A stretch of DNA of 64,000 nucleotides from Enterobacter cloacae complex sp. R_G8 (GTDB taxonomy: Bacteria > Pseudomonadota > Gammaproteobacteria > Enterobacterales > Enterobacteriaceae). Numbering within the stretch: position 1 is the stretch's first letter; the number at the start of each line of letters is the position of its first letter. Positions 49,686 to 59,381 of the stretch are shown piece after piece. The DNA is taken from positions 1,550,001 to 1,614,000 of the forward strand of contig NZ_CP102246.1 of assembly GCF_024599795.1 (NCBI RefSeq). The letters are read 5' to 3'. The notes under the pieces were generated by a model. It was given only the letters and a program-made list of their open reading frames with translations, did no database searches and was not told the origin of the DNA. The position numbers were made by a program, and so were the translations under genes.

Positions 49686-49699
49686 GCTGAAACGGTAAA
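49686..49699 (+). promoter_or_regulatory. Cra operator upstream of glk
   Basis: GCTGAAACGGTAAA fits RSTGAAWCSNTHHW at every position. FruR/Cra control of E. coli glk has been described. Confidence 0.7.
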
Positions 49700-49819
49700 G
49701 TTATTCTGTGACGAAGATCGATAATCCCGGGGCATTCACCTTCCGGTCGTTGTTGTTATCACGCCTTGAATTTACAGTGTTCCAAAGATTTATTCTGACT
49801 TTAGCGGAGCAGTAGAAGA

Positions 49820-50785
49820 ATGACAAAGTATGCTTTGGTAGGAGATGTGGGCGGCACGAACGCGCGCCTGGCATTATGCGATGTAAGTAGCGGTGAAATT
49901 TCCCGGGCGAAAACCTATTCAGGCCTGGATTACCCCAGCCTTGAGGCCGTTGTCCGCGTCTATCTGGAAGAGCACAAGGTCAGCGTTGACGATGGCTGTA
50001 TTGCTATTGCCTGCCCGATAACCGGCGACTGGGTCGCGATGACCAACCATACCTGGGCATTTTCCATCGCCGAGATGAAAAAAAACCTCGGCTTTGCACA
50101 TCTGGAAATCATCAACGACTTTACGGCGGTGTCGATGGCTATCCCGATGCTGAAGCCAGAGCACCTGACTCAGTTTGGCGGTACCGCACCGGTAGAAGGC
50201 AAGCCGATTGCCGTTTACGGTGCCGGTACGGGTCTGGGCGTTTCGCATCTGGTGCATGTCGATAAGCGCTGGGTGAGTCTGCCGGGTGAAGGTGGCCACG
50301 TGGACTTTGCACCGAACAGCGAAGAAGAGGGCATTATTCTGGAAGAGCTACGCGCTGAGATCGGCCACGTGTCGGCTGAGCGCGTGCTTTCCGGTCCTGG
50401 GCTGGTGAACCTGTATCGTGCGATTGTGAAATCTGACGGCCGTCTGCCGGAAAATCTGCAGCCGAAAGACGTGACCGAGCGCGCACTGGCAGACAGCTGC
50501 ATCGACTGCCGTCGCGCACTGTCGCTGTTCTGCGTGATCATGGGGCGTTTTGGTGGCAACCTGGCGCTTACGCTCGGCACCTTCGGTGGCGTTTACATTG
50601 CCGGTGGCATTGTGCCGCGCTTCCTGGAGTTCTTCAAAGCGTCAGGCTTCCGCGGTGGGTTTGAAGACAAAGGACGTTTTAAAAGCTACGTGCAGGACAT
50701 TCCTGTTTACCTGATTGTGCACGACAACCCGGGTTTACTTGGCTCGGGCGCCCACCTGCGTCAGGTGCTCGGCCAGATCCTCTAA
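49820..50785 (+). CDS. glk: Glucokinase
   Basis: ATP-dependent phosphorylation of glucose, 321 residues. Phosphate loop [13 protein letters not shown] at about 8-20; catalytic Asp in [13 protein letters not shown] near residue 100; [11 protein letters not shown] and [10 protein letters not shown] follow. In E. coli the fry PTS cluster lies between glk and ypdB; here 31 bases separate them. Confidence 0.96.
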   Translation: MTKYALVGDVGGTNARLALCDVSSGEISRAKTYSGLDYPSLEAVVRVYLEEHKVSVDDGCIAIACPITGDWVAMTNHTWAFSIAEMKKNLGFAHLEIINDFTAVSMAIPMLKPEHLTQFGGTAPVEGKPIAVYGAGTGLGVSHLVHVDKRWVSLPGEGGHVDFAPNSEEEGIILEELRAEIGHVSAERVLSGPGLVNLYRAIVKSDGRLPENLQPKDVTERALADSCIDCRRALSLFCVIMGRFGGNLALTLGTFGGVYIAGGIVPRFLEFFKASGFRGGFEDKGRFKSYVQDIPVYLIVHDNPGLLGSGAHLRQVLGQIL

Positions 50786-50792
50786 AACCCAG

Positions 50793-50814
50793 CCCCTCTC
50801 TTGCGGGAGAGGGG
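50793..50814. terminator. Bidirectional hairpin between glk and ypdB
   Basis: CCCCTCTC, loop TTGCGG, GAGAGGGG. Related to the stem-loop repeat at 13560 and 18086, but shortened. Confidence 0.7.
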
Positions 50815-50816
50815 AT

Positions 50817-51548
50817 TTACAGATGCATTAACTGGCGGAACTCTTTGACCTTGCTGCGGCTCACTGGTACCTGAAAATCAAGATCCTTCAGGCGCAAAAT
50901 GTAGGTGTTGTTAAACCACGGCTCGATCTCGCGGATCTTGTTTAAATTCACGCAAAACGATCGGTGACAGCGGAAGAAATGCGCTGTCGGCAGCTTGCTG
51001 CAAAACTCGGTAATGTTCATCGCCATCACGTACGATTCCCGCCGCGTATAAACAAACGTCATCTTTTCATGGGCTTCGGCATAGTAGATATCGTTAACCG
51101 GCGTCACGATGATACGTTCATCCTTCACCAGGTTAATCGTGTCATTCTCACGTACTGCGGGGCTTGCGGTGACAGGGGTGTTCTGCTGTTGCCACGCGGC
51201 CTCCAGCTTTTGCAGCATGGTGACGATGCGTGACTCCTGGTAAGGCTTAAGGATATAGTCAAACGCCTCCAGTTCGAAAGCTTCAACTGCGTGCTCCTTC
51301 CAGGCGGTAACGAAGACAATAAACGGCTTATGGGAAAACTGATTGATGTTTTGCGCCAGTAATACGCCATCCAGCGACGGAATGTTGATATCAAGAAAAA
51401 TGGCATCAACGCGGTTATGCTGCAAAAACTTCAGCACGTCCAGACCATCGTCAAACGTGCCCACGATCTCCATCTGACTGTGCGTTTTGATGAGCCAGCT
51501 CAGCTCCTGTTGAGCCAGAAACTCATCTTCTACAATGATCACTTTCAC
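50817..51548 (-). CDS. ypdB: Response regulator YpdB (PyrR), LytTR family
   Basis: 243 residues. Receiver domain (1-120) with phospho-Asp in DAIFLDINIPSLDG (near residue 53) and Lys in FDYILKPY; C-terminal LytTR DNA-binding domain (about 140-243, IIVTPVNDIYYAEA to SRSKVKEFRQLM). In E. coli it activates yhjX in response to extracellular pyruvate. GTG start at 51548 with CGGAG upstream; 13 bases after ypdA. Confidence 0.95.
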   Translation of the reverse strand: MKVIIVEDEFLAQQELSWLIKTHSQMEIVGTFDDGLDVLKFLQHNRVDAIFLDINIPSLDGVLLAQNINQFSHKPFIVFVTAWKEHAVEAFELEAFDYILKPYQESRIVTMLQKLEAAWQQQNTPVTASPAVRENDTINLVKDERIIVTPVNDIYYAEAHEKMTFVYTRRESYVMAMNITEFCSKLPTAHFFRCHRSFCVNLNKIREIEPWFNNTYILRLKDLDFQVPVSRSKVKEFRQLMHL

Positions 51549-51561
51549 GGGTTACTCCGGC

Positions 51562-53259
51562 CTAAGGCAACAGGGATGTAGACGCATGAACGGGAGAGCG
51601 TCCATTCGGGATATAAAAGGCGATCTCGGTGCCCGGTTCAAGGCGCTGAATATGCAGCCCGTCGCCATACAGCAGTTTGACCCGGTGGTGTACATTCAGC
51701 AGCCCAATCTTATTCCCCGGCATCTCGTTGGCCTCAACGCGCTCAATGACTTTAGGATCAATTCCGTGGCCGGTATCACGCACGGCAATCCGCACGCGGT
51801 TGCCGCTTTCGGTCACGCTGATGGTCACCACCCCTTTCCCTTTACACGGCTGAATCCCATGGACGATAGCGTTCTCAACCAGCGGCTGGATCAGCAGGCT
51901 TGGGATCACACAGTTGACCTCTTCATCAATATCGTAAATGACCGTGAGTTTGTCACCAAAGCGCGCCTGCTCAATCGCAATGTAATCCTTGATCTGATAA
52001 AGCTCTTTTTTAATGTCGATTTGCTCGTCATCATTTAGCTCAATGTTGTAGCGCAGATAGCGTGACAGATTGAAAATCAGCTGACGTGCGGTATCCGGAT
52101 TAAGTCGAATGGACGAGGAGATCGCATTCAGCGCGTTAAACAGAAAATGAGGATTAATTTTACTCTGCAGCGCGCGCAGCTCTGCCTTATTTGCCATCTC
52201 GCGCAGTTGTTCCGCGCGGGAGACCTCCAGCTGGGTAGAGATAATCTGCGACAGCCCGATGGCCATCTCCTGCAGGGAGGAGGTGATCTGGTGCGCGTGG
52301 CAGTAGTAAATTTTCAGGGTTCCCGTCACCACGCCTTTCTCCCACAGCGGGATCACCAGCATGGAGTGAATTTCTGGGGTTCTGTGGGCTTCATCATTGT
52401 TTTTAATGATGATTTTACCGTAATTGATCGCCTGCCTGGTGGTGGGGCTGATGGTGTCATCGCTGTCCTGATAGTTATGCTCACCCACGCCAACATAGGC
52501 CAGGACGTGGTCGATATTGGTAATGGCCACGGCATCGGCATGAATATCGCGACGGATGATATCGCAGACCTGACGTAAGGATTCGGCGTTAACATGGCGG
52601 AAGAGCGGCAGCGTTTTGTTGGCGATATCCAGCGCCAGCTTGGCCTGACGTGCGGCGCTGGCCTCTTTTTCCCCTTCAACGCTTTGCACCAGCAGCACGA
52701 TAAAACCGATACAGACGCTGCCGAGGATCATCGGAATACCGATTTTAGAGACAATATCCAGCCCCAGCGCAATGGTGGGAGCCCAGACGACCACCAGAAC
52801 CATGGTCAGCGTTTCGCACAGCATGCCCGCGATGATCCCGGCGCGCCAGTGCTGCTTTTTCGGTATTTTGCGGTTAATCCAGCCGGAAAGGACGCCGGCG
52901 ATGATGCTGGTGATAAAACACGGCACCGCCGTCACGCCGCCGATATCTATCAGGTAACGATGTGTCCCGGCAATGAGACCCGTAATAATGCCCACCCAGG
53001 GGCCAAACAAGATCCCACCGGACATCACGGCGATAACACGCACGTTGACCAGCGATCCTTCTACCGGCACCCCGGACCAGGTGCTGAACAGGGCGAACAG
53101 TGAAAAGATGGCGGTAACGGCCAGCAGCTCTTTTGCCGAGTGGGCGGACTTGTGCAAAAGCTCGCGGAACAGGCGAATACGAATGAGGAAAAACAGGCAA
53201 ATCAGCATTAATGCCGCACGGTCAAAAACCGCCAGCAGCATATCGAATATTTCGTGCAC
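51562..53259 (-). CDS. ypdA: Sensor kinase YpdA (PyrS), LytS family
   Basis: 565 residues, exactly the E. coli length. N-terminal 5TM-LYT module (about 10-200, including [20 protein letters not shown]), GAF domain (about 230-340), and the LytS kinase with phospho-His in [16 protein letters not shown] and ATPase [13 protein letters not shown] 53259 gives MHEIFDMLL, as in E. coli. Operon with ypdB. Confidence 0.94.
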   Translation of the reverse strand: MHEIFDMLLAVFDRAALMLICLFFLIRIRLFRELLHKSAHSAKELLAVTAIFSLFALFSTWSGVPVEGSLVNVRVIAVMSGGILFGPWVGIITGLIAGTHRYLIDIGGVTAVPCFITSIIAGVLSGWINRKIPKKQHWRAGIIAGMLCETLTMVLVVVWAPTIALGLDIVSKIGIPMILGSVCIGFIVLLVQSVEGEKEASAARQAKLALDIANKTLPLFRHVNAESLRQVCDIIRRDIHADAVAITNIDHVLAYVGVGEHNYQDSDDTISPTTRQAINYGKIIIKNNDEAHRTPEIHSMLVIPLWEKGVVTGTLKIYYCHAHQITSSLQEMAIGLSQIISTQLEVSRAEQLREMANKAELRALQSKINPHFLFNALNAISSSIRLNPDTARQLIFNLSRYLRYNIELNDDEQIDIKKELYQIKDYIAIEQARFGDKLTVIYDIDEEVNCVIPSLLIQPLVENAIVHGIQPCKGKGVVTISVTESGNRVRIAVRDTGHGIDPKVIERVEANEMPGNKIGLLNVHHRVKLLYGDGLHIQRLEPGTEIAFYIPNGRSPVHASTSLLP

Positions 53260-53645
53260 GAGTCGACCAGCGAAAAGAGGAAAGCCCAATGATAAAAAAC
53301 CTGACGCCTGTTGACCAGCTATCCGTCGTGTTTATCAAATGAGGAAAAACCATAATCTTCAAAGGGGATTGAGGGTGACTTCCTGAAGATGCCAGTTTTT
53401 TAACTCCTGGAGAGCGACAAGGTAACAGCTTTGATATCATCATGTTAAACACTGGGTATTAAAATTGCGCAATTAGCAGGAACGCTTCCGCTTTCAGTAC
53501 CTGAAGGTTCCCGTTTTTAATGCGACATCTTTTTTTTGCTTAACCCCTCGACAGCATGTTTTTTTTCAGGTTATTTTCTAAACACGCCACATAAGTGGCA
53601 GCGTCGCTCGGACGGTCCGGGCGCTAACGTTAATCTGAGGAATCT
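53260..53645. other. Divergent control region ypdA/alaC
   Basis: 386 bases without a supported gene. It holds the promoters of ypdAB (left) and alaC (right). Features seen: a 12-residue frame at 53556-53594 rich in Phe codons, immediately followed by GCCAC ATAA GTGGC (53586-53599), a small hairpin overlapping its stop. In E. coli SgrR activates alaC; I could not place a site. Confidence 0.4.
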
Positions 53646-54884
53646 ATGGCTGAATTCAGTCCTGAACGCCGTTTTACGCGTATCGATCGTCTCCCCCCTT
53701 ATGTTTTCAATATCACTGCTGAACTGAAGATGGCTGCGCGTCGTCGCGGCGAAGATATTATTGATTTCAGCATGGGTAACCCTGACGGCCCAACGCCTGC
53801 GCATATTGTTGAGAAGCTCTGCACGGTCGCCCAGCGCCCGGATACGCACGGTTACTCCACTTCTCGCGGCATTCCTCGATTACGTCGTGCGATCTCTCGC
53901 TGGTATCAGGATCGCTATCAGGTTGATATCGATCCGGAAAGTGAAGCCATTGTCACCATTGGCTCGAAAGAGGGGCTGGCGCACCTGATGCTGGCTACGC
54001 TGGATCATGGTGATACGGTGCTGGTGCCTAATCCAAGCTACCCCATCCATATTTACGGCGCGGTGATTGCCGGCGCGCAGGTTCGCTCTGTGCCGCTGGT
54101 GGAAGGGGTCGATTTCTTTAACGAGCTGGAACGTGCGATTCGTGAAAGCTATCCGAAACCGAAGATGATGATCCTCGGCTTCCCGTCTAACCCTACGGCG
54201 CAGTGCGTAGAACTCGACTTCTTTGAGAAAGTCGTCGCACTGGCGAAGCGTTACGATGTGCTGGTGGTACACGACTTAGCCTACGCCGATATTGTGTACG
54301 ACGGCTGGAAAGCGCCTTCCATCATGCAGGTTCCGGGCGCACGTGATGTGGCGGTGGAGTTCTTTACCCTGTCGAAAAGCTACAACATGGCGGGGTGGCG
54401 TATTGGCTTTATGGTGGGTAACAAAACGCTGGTGAGTGCACTGGCGCGTATTAAGAGTTACCACGATTACGGCACCTTTACCCCATTGCAGGTGGCCGCT
54501 ATCGCCGCGCTGGAAGGCGATCAGCAGTGTGTTCATGATATTGCCGCCCAGTATAAACGCCGTCGCGATGTGCTGGTTAAAGGGCTGCATGAGGCTGGCT
54601 GGATGGTGGAAATGCCGAAAGCGTCAATGTATGTCTGGGCAAAAATCCCTGAGCCTTACGCGGCGATGGGGTCACTGGAGTTTGCCAAAAAGCTGTTGCA
54701 GGACGCGAAAGTCTGCGTCTCGCCGGGCATTGGCTTCGGTGATTATGGCGATACCCATGTACGGTTCGCGCTGATTGAAAACAGCGACCGTATTCGTCAG
54801 GCGGTGAGGGGCATTAAGAGTATGTTCCGCGCCGACGGGCTTCTCGCATCAAAGAGTGCCGCTGAACAGCACGAATCTTCATGA
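53646..54884 (+). CDS. alaC: Glutamate-pyruvate aminotransferase AlaC
   Basis: PLP-dependent class I/II transaminase making alanine from pyruvate and glutamate. 412 residues, as in E. coli. PLP lysine in [17 protein letters not shown]; substrate/PLP blocks [24 protein letters not shown] and [13 protein letters not shown] 53646 with CTGAGGAATCT upstream. Terminator directly after. Confidence 0.96.
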   Translation: MAEFSPERRFTRIDRLPPYVFNITAELKMAARRRGEDIIDFSMGNPDGPTPAHIVEKLCTVAQRPDTHGYSTSRGIPRLRRAISRWYQDRYQVDIDPESEAIVTIGSKEGLAHLMLATLDHGDTVLVPNPSYPIHIYGAVIAGAQVRSVPLVEGVDFFNELERAIRESYPKPKMMILGFPSNPTAQCVELDFFEKVVALAKRYDVLVVHDLAYADIVYDGWKAPSIMQVPGARDVAVEFFTLSKSYNMAGWRIGFMVGNKTLVSALARIKSYHDYGTFTPLQVAAIAALEGDQQCVHDIAAQYKRRRDVLVKGLHEAGWMVEMPKASMYVWAKIPEPYAAMGSLEFAKKLLQDAKVCVSPGIGFGDYGDTHVRFALIENSDRIRQAVRGIKSMFRADGLLASKSAAEQHESS

Positions 54885-54887
54885 CAT

Positions 54888-54920
54888 AAAAAAACAGGAG
54901 CCAACGGCTCCTGTTTTTTT
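54888..54920. terminator. Terminator alaC/ypdK
   Basis: AAAAAAACAGGAGCC, loop AAC, GGCTCCTGTTTTTTT; bidirectional, between alaC and ypdK. Confidence 0.93.
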
Positions 54921-54936
54921 GACTGCATGTTCTTCG

Positions 54937-55008
54937 CTAGATCATCAGGGCGAAGGTTCCGGCCCACACTAAAACAATCACCGAAATGCCCATAAAGAAA
55001 TATTTCAC
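54937..55008 (-). CDS. ypdK: YpdK, 23-residue membrane protein
   Basis: A single membrane helix, MKYFFMGISVIVLVWAGTFA plus three residues, ending LMI before TAG. It matches the small E. coli protein YpdK at nearly all positions and lies at the same place, between alaC and lpxP. GTG start at 55008 with GGAGCG 7 bases upstream. Function unknown. Confidence 0.85.
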   Translation of the reverse strand: MKYFFMGISVIVLVWAGTFALMI

Positions 55009-55326
55009 GTTTCATCGCTCCGCGTATCTTCTGGTACGCACTTAAAAACAGAGTCCACCTGATTATAGAGAACTGACATTTGCCTGAGACGGAAATGAGA
55101 ATTATCCCGTTACGATGCAAACTCCAGCTCAGAATTCTGTGCTTTCCTGTTGCCAGACGGCGCTAATGTACGCCTAAAAATGAGGGGTGACAAGAGGCAT
55201 TTTTTTAAATACTTTCCGTAACTTACGAGTGTCGTGGAACGGCGACAGTTTGATTTCAGAGCGCAATAAATCCACGTTGAGCGACGGCAAGAAAAGACAA
55301 TTACTCAGGGTGATTACAGGTGATTG
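55009..55326. other. Gene-free segment between ypdK and lpxP
   Basis: No gene recognised on either strand. It must carry the ypdK promoter. The stretch near 55197-55210 is a T-run after GACAAGAGGCA without a clear stem. Confidence 0.4.
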
Positions 55327-55359
55327 AAAAGGTTAGTTTCTTAGCGAAACTAACCTTTC
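55327..55359 (-). terminator. Terminator of lpxP
   Basis: AAAGGTTAGTTTC, loop TTAGC, GAAACTAACCTTT: a 13-bp perfect stem 7 bases beyond the lpxP stop. Confidence 0.88.
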
Positions 55360-55365
55360 TACACA

Positions 55366-56283
55366 TTAGATATAGAGAGACGCTTCGCCATGCGGCCGTG
55401 TTTTGAAACGGCGATGCATCCACAGATACTGCTCCGGCGCGCGCATAATTTCGGTCTCGATCACTTTATTGATGAACGCTGCGGCTTCGCATTCGTTTTC
55501 CGGATAGTTTGCCATCTCCGGTGAGATGTGCAGACGATAGCCAGACTTATCAACCTTTCTCACCATTGTCACGGTCAACATCGCGGCACCTGACAGACGT
55601 GAAATCACAAAGGTGCCGTTGGTGGTGGCGACATTTTTAACCGCAAAGAAGGGCGCAAAACTGCTACCTTTACGTCCGTAGTCCTGATCGGGGGCAAACC
55701 AGACGGCTTCGCCTTTCTTCAGGGCGCCGACCATACCGCGCAGATTGTTACGGCTGATCATCGCCTTGTTGGAACGCATGCGGCCACGCGTTTGAACCCA
55801 TTCCATCAGCGCGCTGTTGTGCGGGCGGTAGGTAGCCATCATCGGCTGACAAAGCCCCATCACGCGGCCGCCCAGTTCCAGCGACATAAAATGGACACCG
55901 ACAACCATCACGCCGCGGTTTTGCATTTGCGCGCGTTTCAGGTTTTCGAGACCTTCAACGTCAAACCATTTGCGGACGCGCTCATCAGGCCAGAACCAGG
56001 CCATGCCGGTTTCAAGCAATGCCATGCCGATAGATTTAAAGTTCTCGGCAATCAATGTTTCGCGCTGCTGCGCATTATACTGGGGAAAGCACAGTTCGAG
56101 ATTTTTACGGGCAATAGATTCACGACGTTTGAGGAAGTGGCGGGATGCGCTGCCGAGCTTAGAACCCAGTACACGAATGACAGGGTATGGGAGTTGAACC
56201 AGCAGCCAGAGAACGCCAAGACCAAACCATGTAAACCAGTAACGCGGGTGTAAAAACTCACGTTTGAATTGGGATTGAGACAA
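55366..56283 (-). CDS. lpxP: Cold-induced lipid A palmitoleoyltransferase LpxP
   Basis: Inner-membrane acyltransferase adding palmitoleate to Kdo2-lipid IVA in the cold. 305 residues (E. coli 306). Membrane helix near 15-35 (WFGLGVLWLLVQLPYPVIRV), HX4E-type motif VVGVHFMSLELGGR with catalytic His and Glu, then WFAPDQDYGRKGS and the end YLWMHRRFKTRP. The start is uncertain. By alignment it falls at an ATT/TTG pair; I take TTG 56283 with AGG nine bases upstream. A GTG 17 codons further up is the alternative. Confidence 0.9.
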   Translation of the reverse strand: MSQSQFKREFLHPRYWFTWFGLGVLWLLVQLPYPVIRVLGSKLGSASRHFLKRRESIARKNLELCFPQYNAQQRETLIAENFKSIGMALLETGMAWFWPDERVRKWFDVEGLENLKRAQMQNRGVMVVGVHFMSLELGGRVMGLCQPMMATYRPHNSALMEWVQTRGRMRSNKAMISRNNLRGMVGALKKGEAVWFAPDQDYGRKGSSFAPFFAVKNVATTNGTFVISRLSGAAMLTVTMVRKVDKSGYRLHISPEMANYPENECEAAAFINKVIETEIMRAPEQYLWMHRRFKTRPHGEASLYI

Positions 56284-56598
56284 AATAGTGAACCTATGTA
56301 AAGCCGGTGAAAGTAACGCATAAAGCGATACCACGTGCCAATTAGACCGTTGGACAAGGTCATGGTTGCAGGCTTTACCGATCTTTACGGCGTTGCCTGA
56401 CCACTGCTGACGTTGGGTGGGCGGCGTAATGTAGCACCGTTATACGATATGTGCTATTACTCGTTTTTGATTAAAAAAGCGACAGATGGAAAGGGTGTTG
56501 ATTTTGTTGCTGTTGTTGATTGTCACGCATGCCAGACGGTGAATCTGAGCGCTCAATTTATGCCGGGCAAGATAACGATCTTCTCCTGGAGGGTGTAA
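56284..56598. other. Gene-free segment between lpxP and the dosC-like gene
   Basis: It should contain both divergent promoters. A 61-codon frame at 56413-56598 abuts the next start and has no recognisable protein features; I do not call it. Confidence 0.4.
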
Positions 56599-57978
56599 AT
56601 GGAAACCTATTTACAAACCGTAAGGGATGAGTGGATTCAGTTGATTAATGAAACGGATCCCCTCGTTCATCAACTTACTGCGCAACTGGCCAGCGATCAT
56701 GCTTCTGGTCTGATTACGGAGTTTTATCGTGTTGTACTGGCCGATCCCCACGTAGCGGAGTTTCTGACCACTGAACAGGTTGAAAGGCAACTGCAGGAGG
56801 CGTTGCGCCGTTGGCTTGTTGATGTTCTCTCCTGTCGGGTTGAACAGGTTGATGAACAGATACGGGCTCAGCAGCGCGCCGCCGACGTTCACGCCCGAAT
56901 AGGTATCTCGGTCGACCTGGTTGAGATGGGTTTCCGGATCCTGAAAAAGCTATTATTACCCCTTATTAATGCCACACCACACCCTTCTGAGACCAAGTTA
57001 AGCATCTATCACTACGCCATTAACAGCATTGATCTGGCCATGGAGGTGATGTCGCGCGCCTATGTCTTTAGCGAGAACAATGCGGCAAAAGAAGATGAGA
57101 ACTATCGAATCTTCTCCCTTATGGAAAATGCGGAAGTCGAGAAGGAGCGGCAGACCGCCGCATTACTGACGTGGGAACTGTCGCTGCTCTATAAAGTGAT
57201 GCTGGATTCCAGCATCGACAACAGCCGGCCTCTCGGGCAGTCCGACTTTGGGCTGTGGTTCAGTCATAAGGGACGTCACTATTTCAGTGGTATTGCCGAA
57301 GCAGGGCATATCTCTCGTCTTATACAGGAGTTCGACGCGGCTTTTCATGACGTTCGTCAGACAGACGATGCCCTTCACGACAGACTGCGCCAGGTGCAAT
57401 TTTTGCGGCTGACGCGAACGACCTTCTCGCAAATCGTGACCCTGCTGCATGAGCTATTTGATGAGGTTGCCCGCCATGAGGTAGGTGTGGATGTGCTCAC
57501 GCGTTTGCTCAACCGTCGCTTCCTGCCAACCATTTTTAAACGTGAAATTACCCAGGCAAGTCGTTCTGGTTCGCCGCTGTCGGTGTTGCTGATTGATGTC
57601 GATAAGTTCAAGCAAATCAACGATAGCTGGGGACACAACACGGGAGATGAAATATTAAGAAAGGTTGCCGGGGCGTTTTATGACAATGTTCGCACCTGTG
57701 ACTATGTCTTCCGCTACGGCGGAGATGAGTTCTTGATTGTGCTAACGGAAATCACCGAAGCCGATACCCTGCGCATTGCCGAGCGGATCCGCCGACGTGT
57801 GGAAAAAATTAAGGTTCATTCCCCGACAGGCGAGCCAATACCGTTGTCGCTTTCGATTGGTGCGGCCATGTTTAATGGTCATCCTGACTACGAACGTCTG
57901 ATTCAGGCTGCGGATGAGGCGTTGTATGGGGCAAAACGACGGGGGCGAAACTGCGTGGAATTGTGGAAAGCGCAGTAA
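56599..57978 (+). CDS. dosC: DosC-like heme-sensor diguanylate cyclase
   Basis: 459 residues, like E. coli DosC (460). The globin-coupled sensor (1-155) keeps the proximal heme His H98 in DVHARIGISVDLVEMGF and distal Tyr Y43 in EFYRVV, so O2 sensing is expected. The middle domain spans about 170-300. The GGDEF domain has RYGGDEFLIV with an intact active site and an upstream RTCD inhibitory I-site. Cyclic-di-GMP synthesis is the likely activity. GGAGGG precedes ATG 56599. Unlike the E. coli dosCP operon, no DosP gene is adjacent; the gene ends 11 bases from the 3' end of argW. Confidence 0.88.
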   Translation: METYLQTVRDEWIQLINETDPLVHQLTAQLASDHASGLITEFYRVVLADPHVAEFLTTEQVERQLQEALRRWLVDVLSCRVEQVDEQIRAQQRAADVHARIGISVDLVEMGFRILKKLLLPLINATPHPSETKLSIYHYAINSIDLAMEVMSRAYVFSENNAAKEDENYRIFSLMENAEVEKERQTAALLTWELSLLYKVMLDSSIDNSRPLGQSDFGLWFSHKGRHYFSGIAEAGHISRLIQEFDAAFHDVRQTDDALHDRLRQVQFLRLTRTTFSQIVTLLHELFDEVARHEVGVDVLTRLLNRRFLPTIFKREITQASRSGSPLSVLLIDVDKFKQINDSWGHNTGDEILRKVAGAFYDNVRTCDYVFRYGGDEFLIVLTEITEADTLRIAERIRRRVEKIKVHSPTGEPIPLSLSIGAAMFNGHPDYERLIQAADEALYGAKRRGRNCVELWKAQ

Positions 57979-57989
57979 TGTTTCTTAAG

Positions 57990-58061
57990 TGTCCCCTGCA
58001 GGAATCGAACCTGCAACTAGCCCTTAGGAGGGGCTCGTTATATCCATTTAACTAAGGGGAC
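57990..58061 (-). tRNA. argW: tRNA-Arg (CCU), CCA not encoded
   Basis: 72 bases from GTCCCCT to AGGGGAC plus discriminator A. Anticodon CCT in loop CTCCTAA; T loop GGTTCGATTCC. After the discriminator the gene reads CTT, not CCA, unlike the other tRNAs here and unlike E. coli argW as I recall it. argW is a well-known attachment site of P4-like and lambdoid elements. Confidence 0.94.
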
Positions 58062-58136
58062 GAGGCGGCACGAGTATAGCGTTATTTACACTTTGCGTTA
58101 AGCGCATTGCCGCCCGACTGCTCAAAGAGTCACCAT

Positions 58137-59066
58137 TCAGGCCGATTTTTTTGCCGCTTTATCATCATTTTCCCGCGCTTTCAGTTCGGCTTTACGCTTG
58201 TTAGACATGTCGTTACGGATCTGGGCATGACTCAACAGCGCAAAAATAAAGGTTCCGCCGCAGATGTTGCCCGCAAGCGTGGGCAGTGCGAATGGCCAGA
58301 AGAAATCGCTCCAGTGAAGGGTGCCGTTAAATACCAGATAGAGGATTTCTACTGTACCCACCACGATATGGGTGGTGTCGGCCAGCGCAATCAGCCACGT
58401 CATTAATATGATCACCACAATTTTGGCGCTGCCTGCGGAAGGGAACATCCAGACCATTGTCGCGATAATCCAGCCAGAGATAATCGCATTAGAGAACATT
58501 TCTACTGGCGTGTTTTTCATCACATCCATACCGATTTTCACAAACGCATCCCGGGTGGGTTCATCAAAAATCGGCATATATTCAAAGGCCCAGGCGGCGA
58601 TACCCGTGCCGATAAGGTTGCCCAGCAGGACAACGCTCCACAGGCGCATCAGTAAGCCAAAGTTACCCAGGGTCGGGTTTTGCATGACCGGCAGAACGGC
58701 GGTGACCGTGTTTTCGGTAAAAAGCTGCTGGCGGGCCATAATGACGATGATAAAGCCGAAGGTGTAGCCCAGATTCTCCAGCAAAAAGCCACCGGGTACA
58801 CCTTCAAGCTGCACATGGAAAATGCCCTTTGCAAGTAGCGATGCCCCCATCGAGAGGCCTGCCGCGATAGCGGACCACAGCAGGGCCATGGCATCGCGCT
58901 CCATCTCCTTTTCCCCATCCTGACGGATATGTTCATGGATCGCCATCGCGCGGGAGGGAAGGCGATCTTCATCAATCTCTATCTTTTCACCGCGCTCTTT
59001 TTCCTCGCTCTCAATTTCAAGTTCTTCATTGCTCTCGCCAATTTTGTCTTCGCCCACGTCTTTCAT
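58137..59066 (-). CDS. yfdC: YfdC, formate/nitrite transporter family protein
   Basis: 309 residues (E. coli 310). An acidic N-terminal extension of about 55 residues precedes an FNT fold of six helices: WSAIAAGLSMGASLLAKG, ENLGYTFGFIIVIMARQQLF, and near the end WPFALPTLAGNICGGTFIFAL. Substrate not known. Separated from argW by 75 bases. Confidence 0.9.
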   Translation of the reverse strand: MKDVGEDKIGESNEELEIESEEKERGEKIEIDEDRLPSRAMAIHEHIRQDGEKEMERDAMALLWSAIAAGLSMGASLLAKGIFHVQLEGVPGGFLLENLGYTFGFIIVIMARQQLFTENTVTAVLPVMQNPTLGNFGLLMRLWSVVLLGNLIGTGIAAWAFEYMPIFDEPTRDAFVKIGMDVMKNTPVEMFSNAIISGWIIATMVWMFPSAGSAKIVVIILMTWLIALADTTHIVVGTVEILYLVFNGTLHWSDFFWPFALPTLAGNICGGTFIFALLSHAQIRNDMSNKRKAELKARENDDKAAKKSA

Positions 59067-59381
59067 AACCGCTCCAGTTGGGTGTTCTTTCTTTTAAGCG
59101 TAGCGGCTTTTAACAAAATGCCCGTGGGGATGCTCTTAAAGTGAGGGTAATGGCAACAAAGGTGAGACATCTCATTCAAAGCCATTATAAAATTGCCAGC
59201 GAAACGAATTCTAAAAGCCAGGCTATGCTGAGATCAGAGTGACGGTGGTTACTGCCCGTAATTGTGCTCATAGACATCGGTAAACCTGCTGATACAATCA
59301 CTTGCACGTTTACAGACGGAGCATCAAATGCTCCGTTACGGATGGCAATCAACGATAGCCATACTGAACAGGGAGAATTTT
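59067..59381. other. Upstream region of mlaA and yfdC
   Basis: 315 bases without a supported gene; the mlaA promoter must lie here. Candidate frames in it are short and lack ribosome sites. Confidence 0.4.

Noticed and set aside
55009..55326. Small RNA gene between ypdK and lpxP
   Set aside because: No promoter-terminator pair could be made out; the only strong hairpin belongs to the lpxP end.
56413..56598. 61-codon frame directly before the dosC-like gene
   Set aside because: No signal, domain or ribosome site, and poor codon use; more likely leader or promoter DNA.
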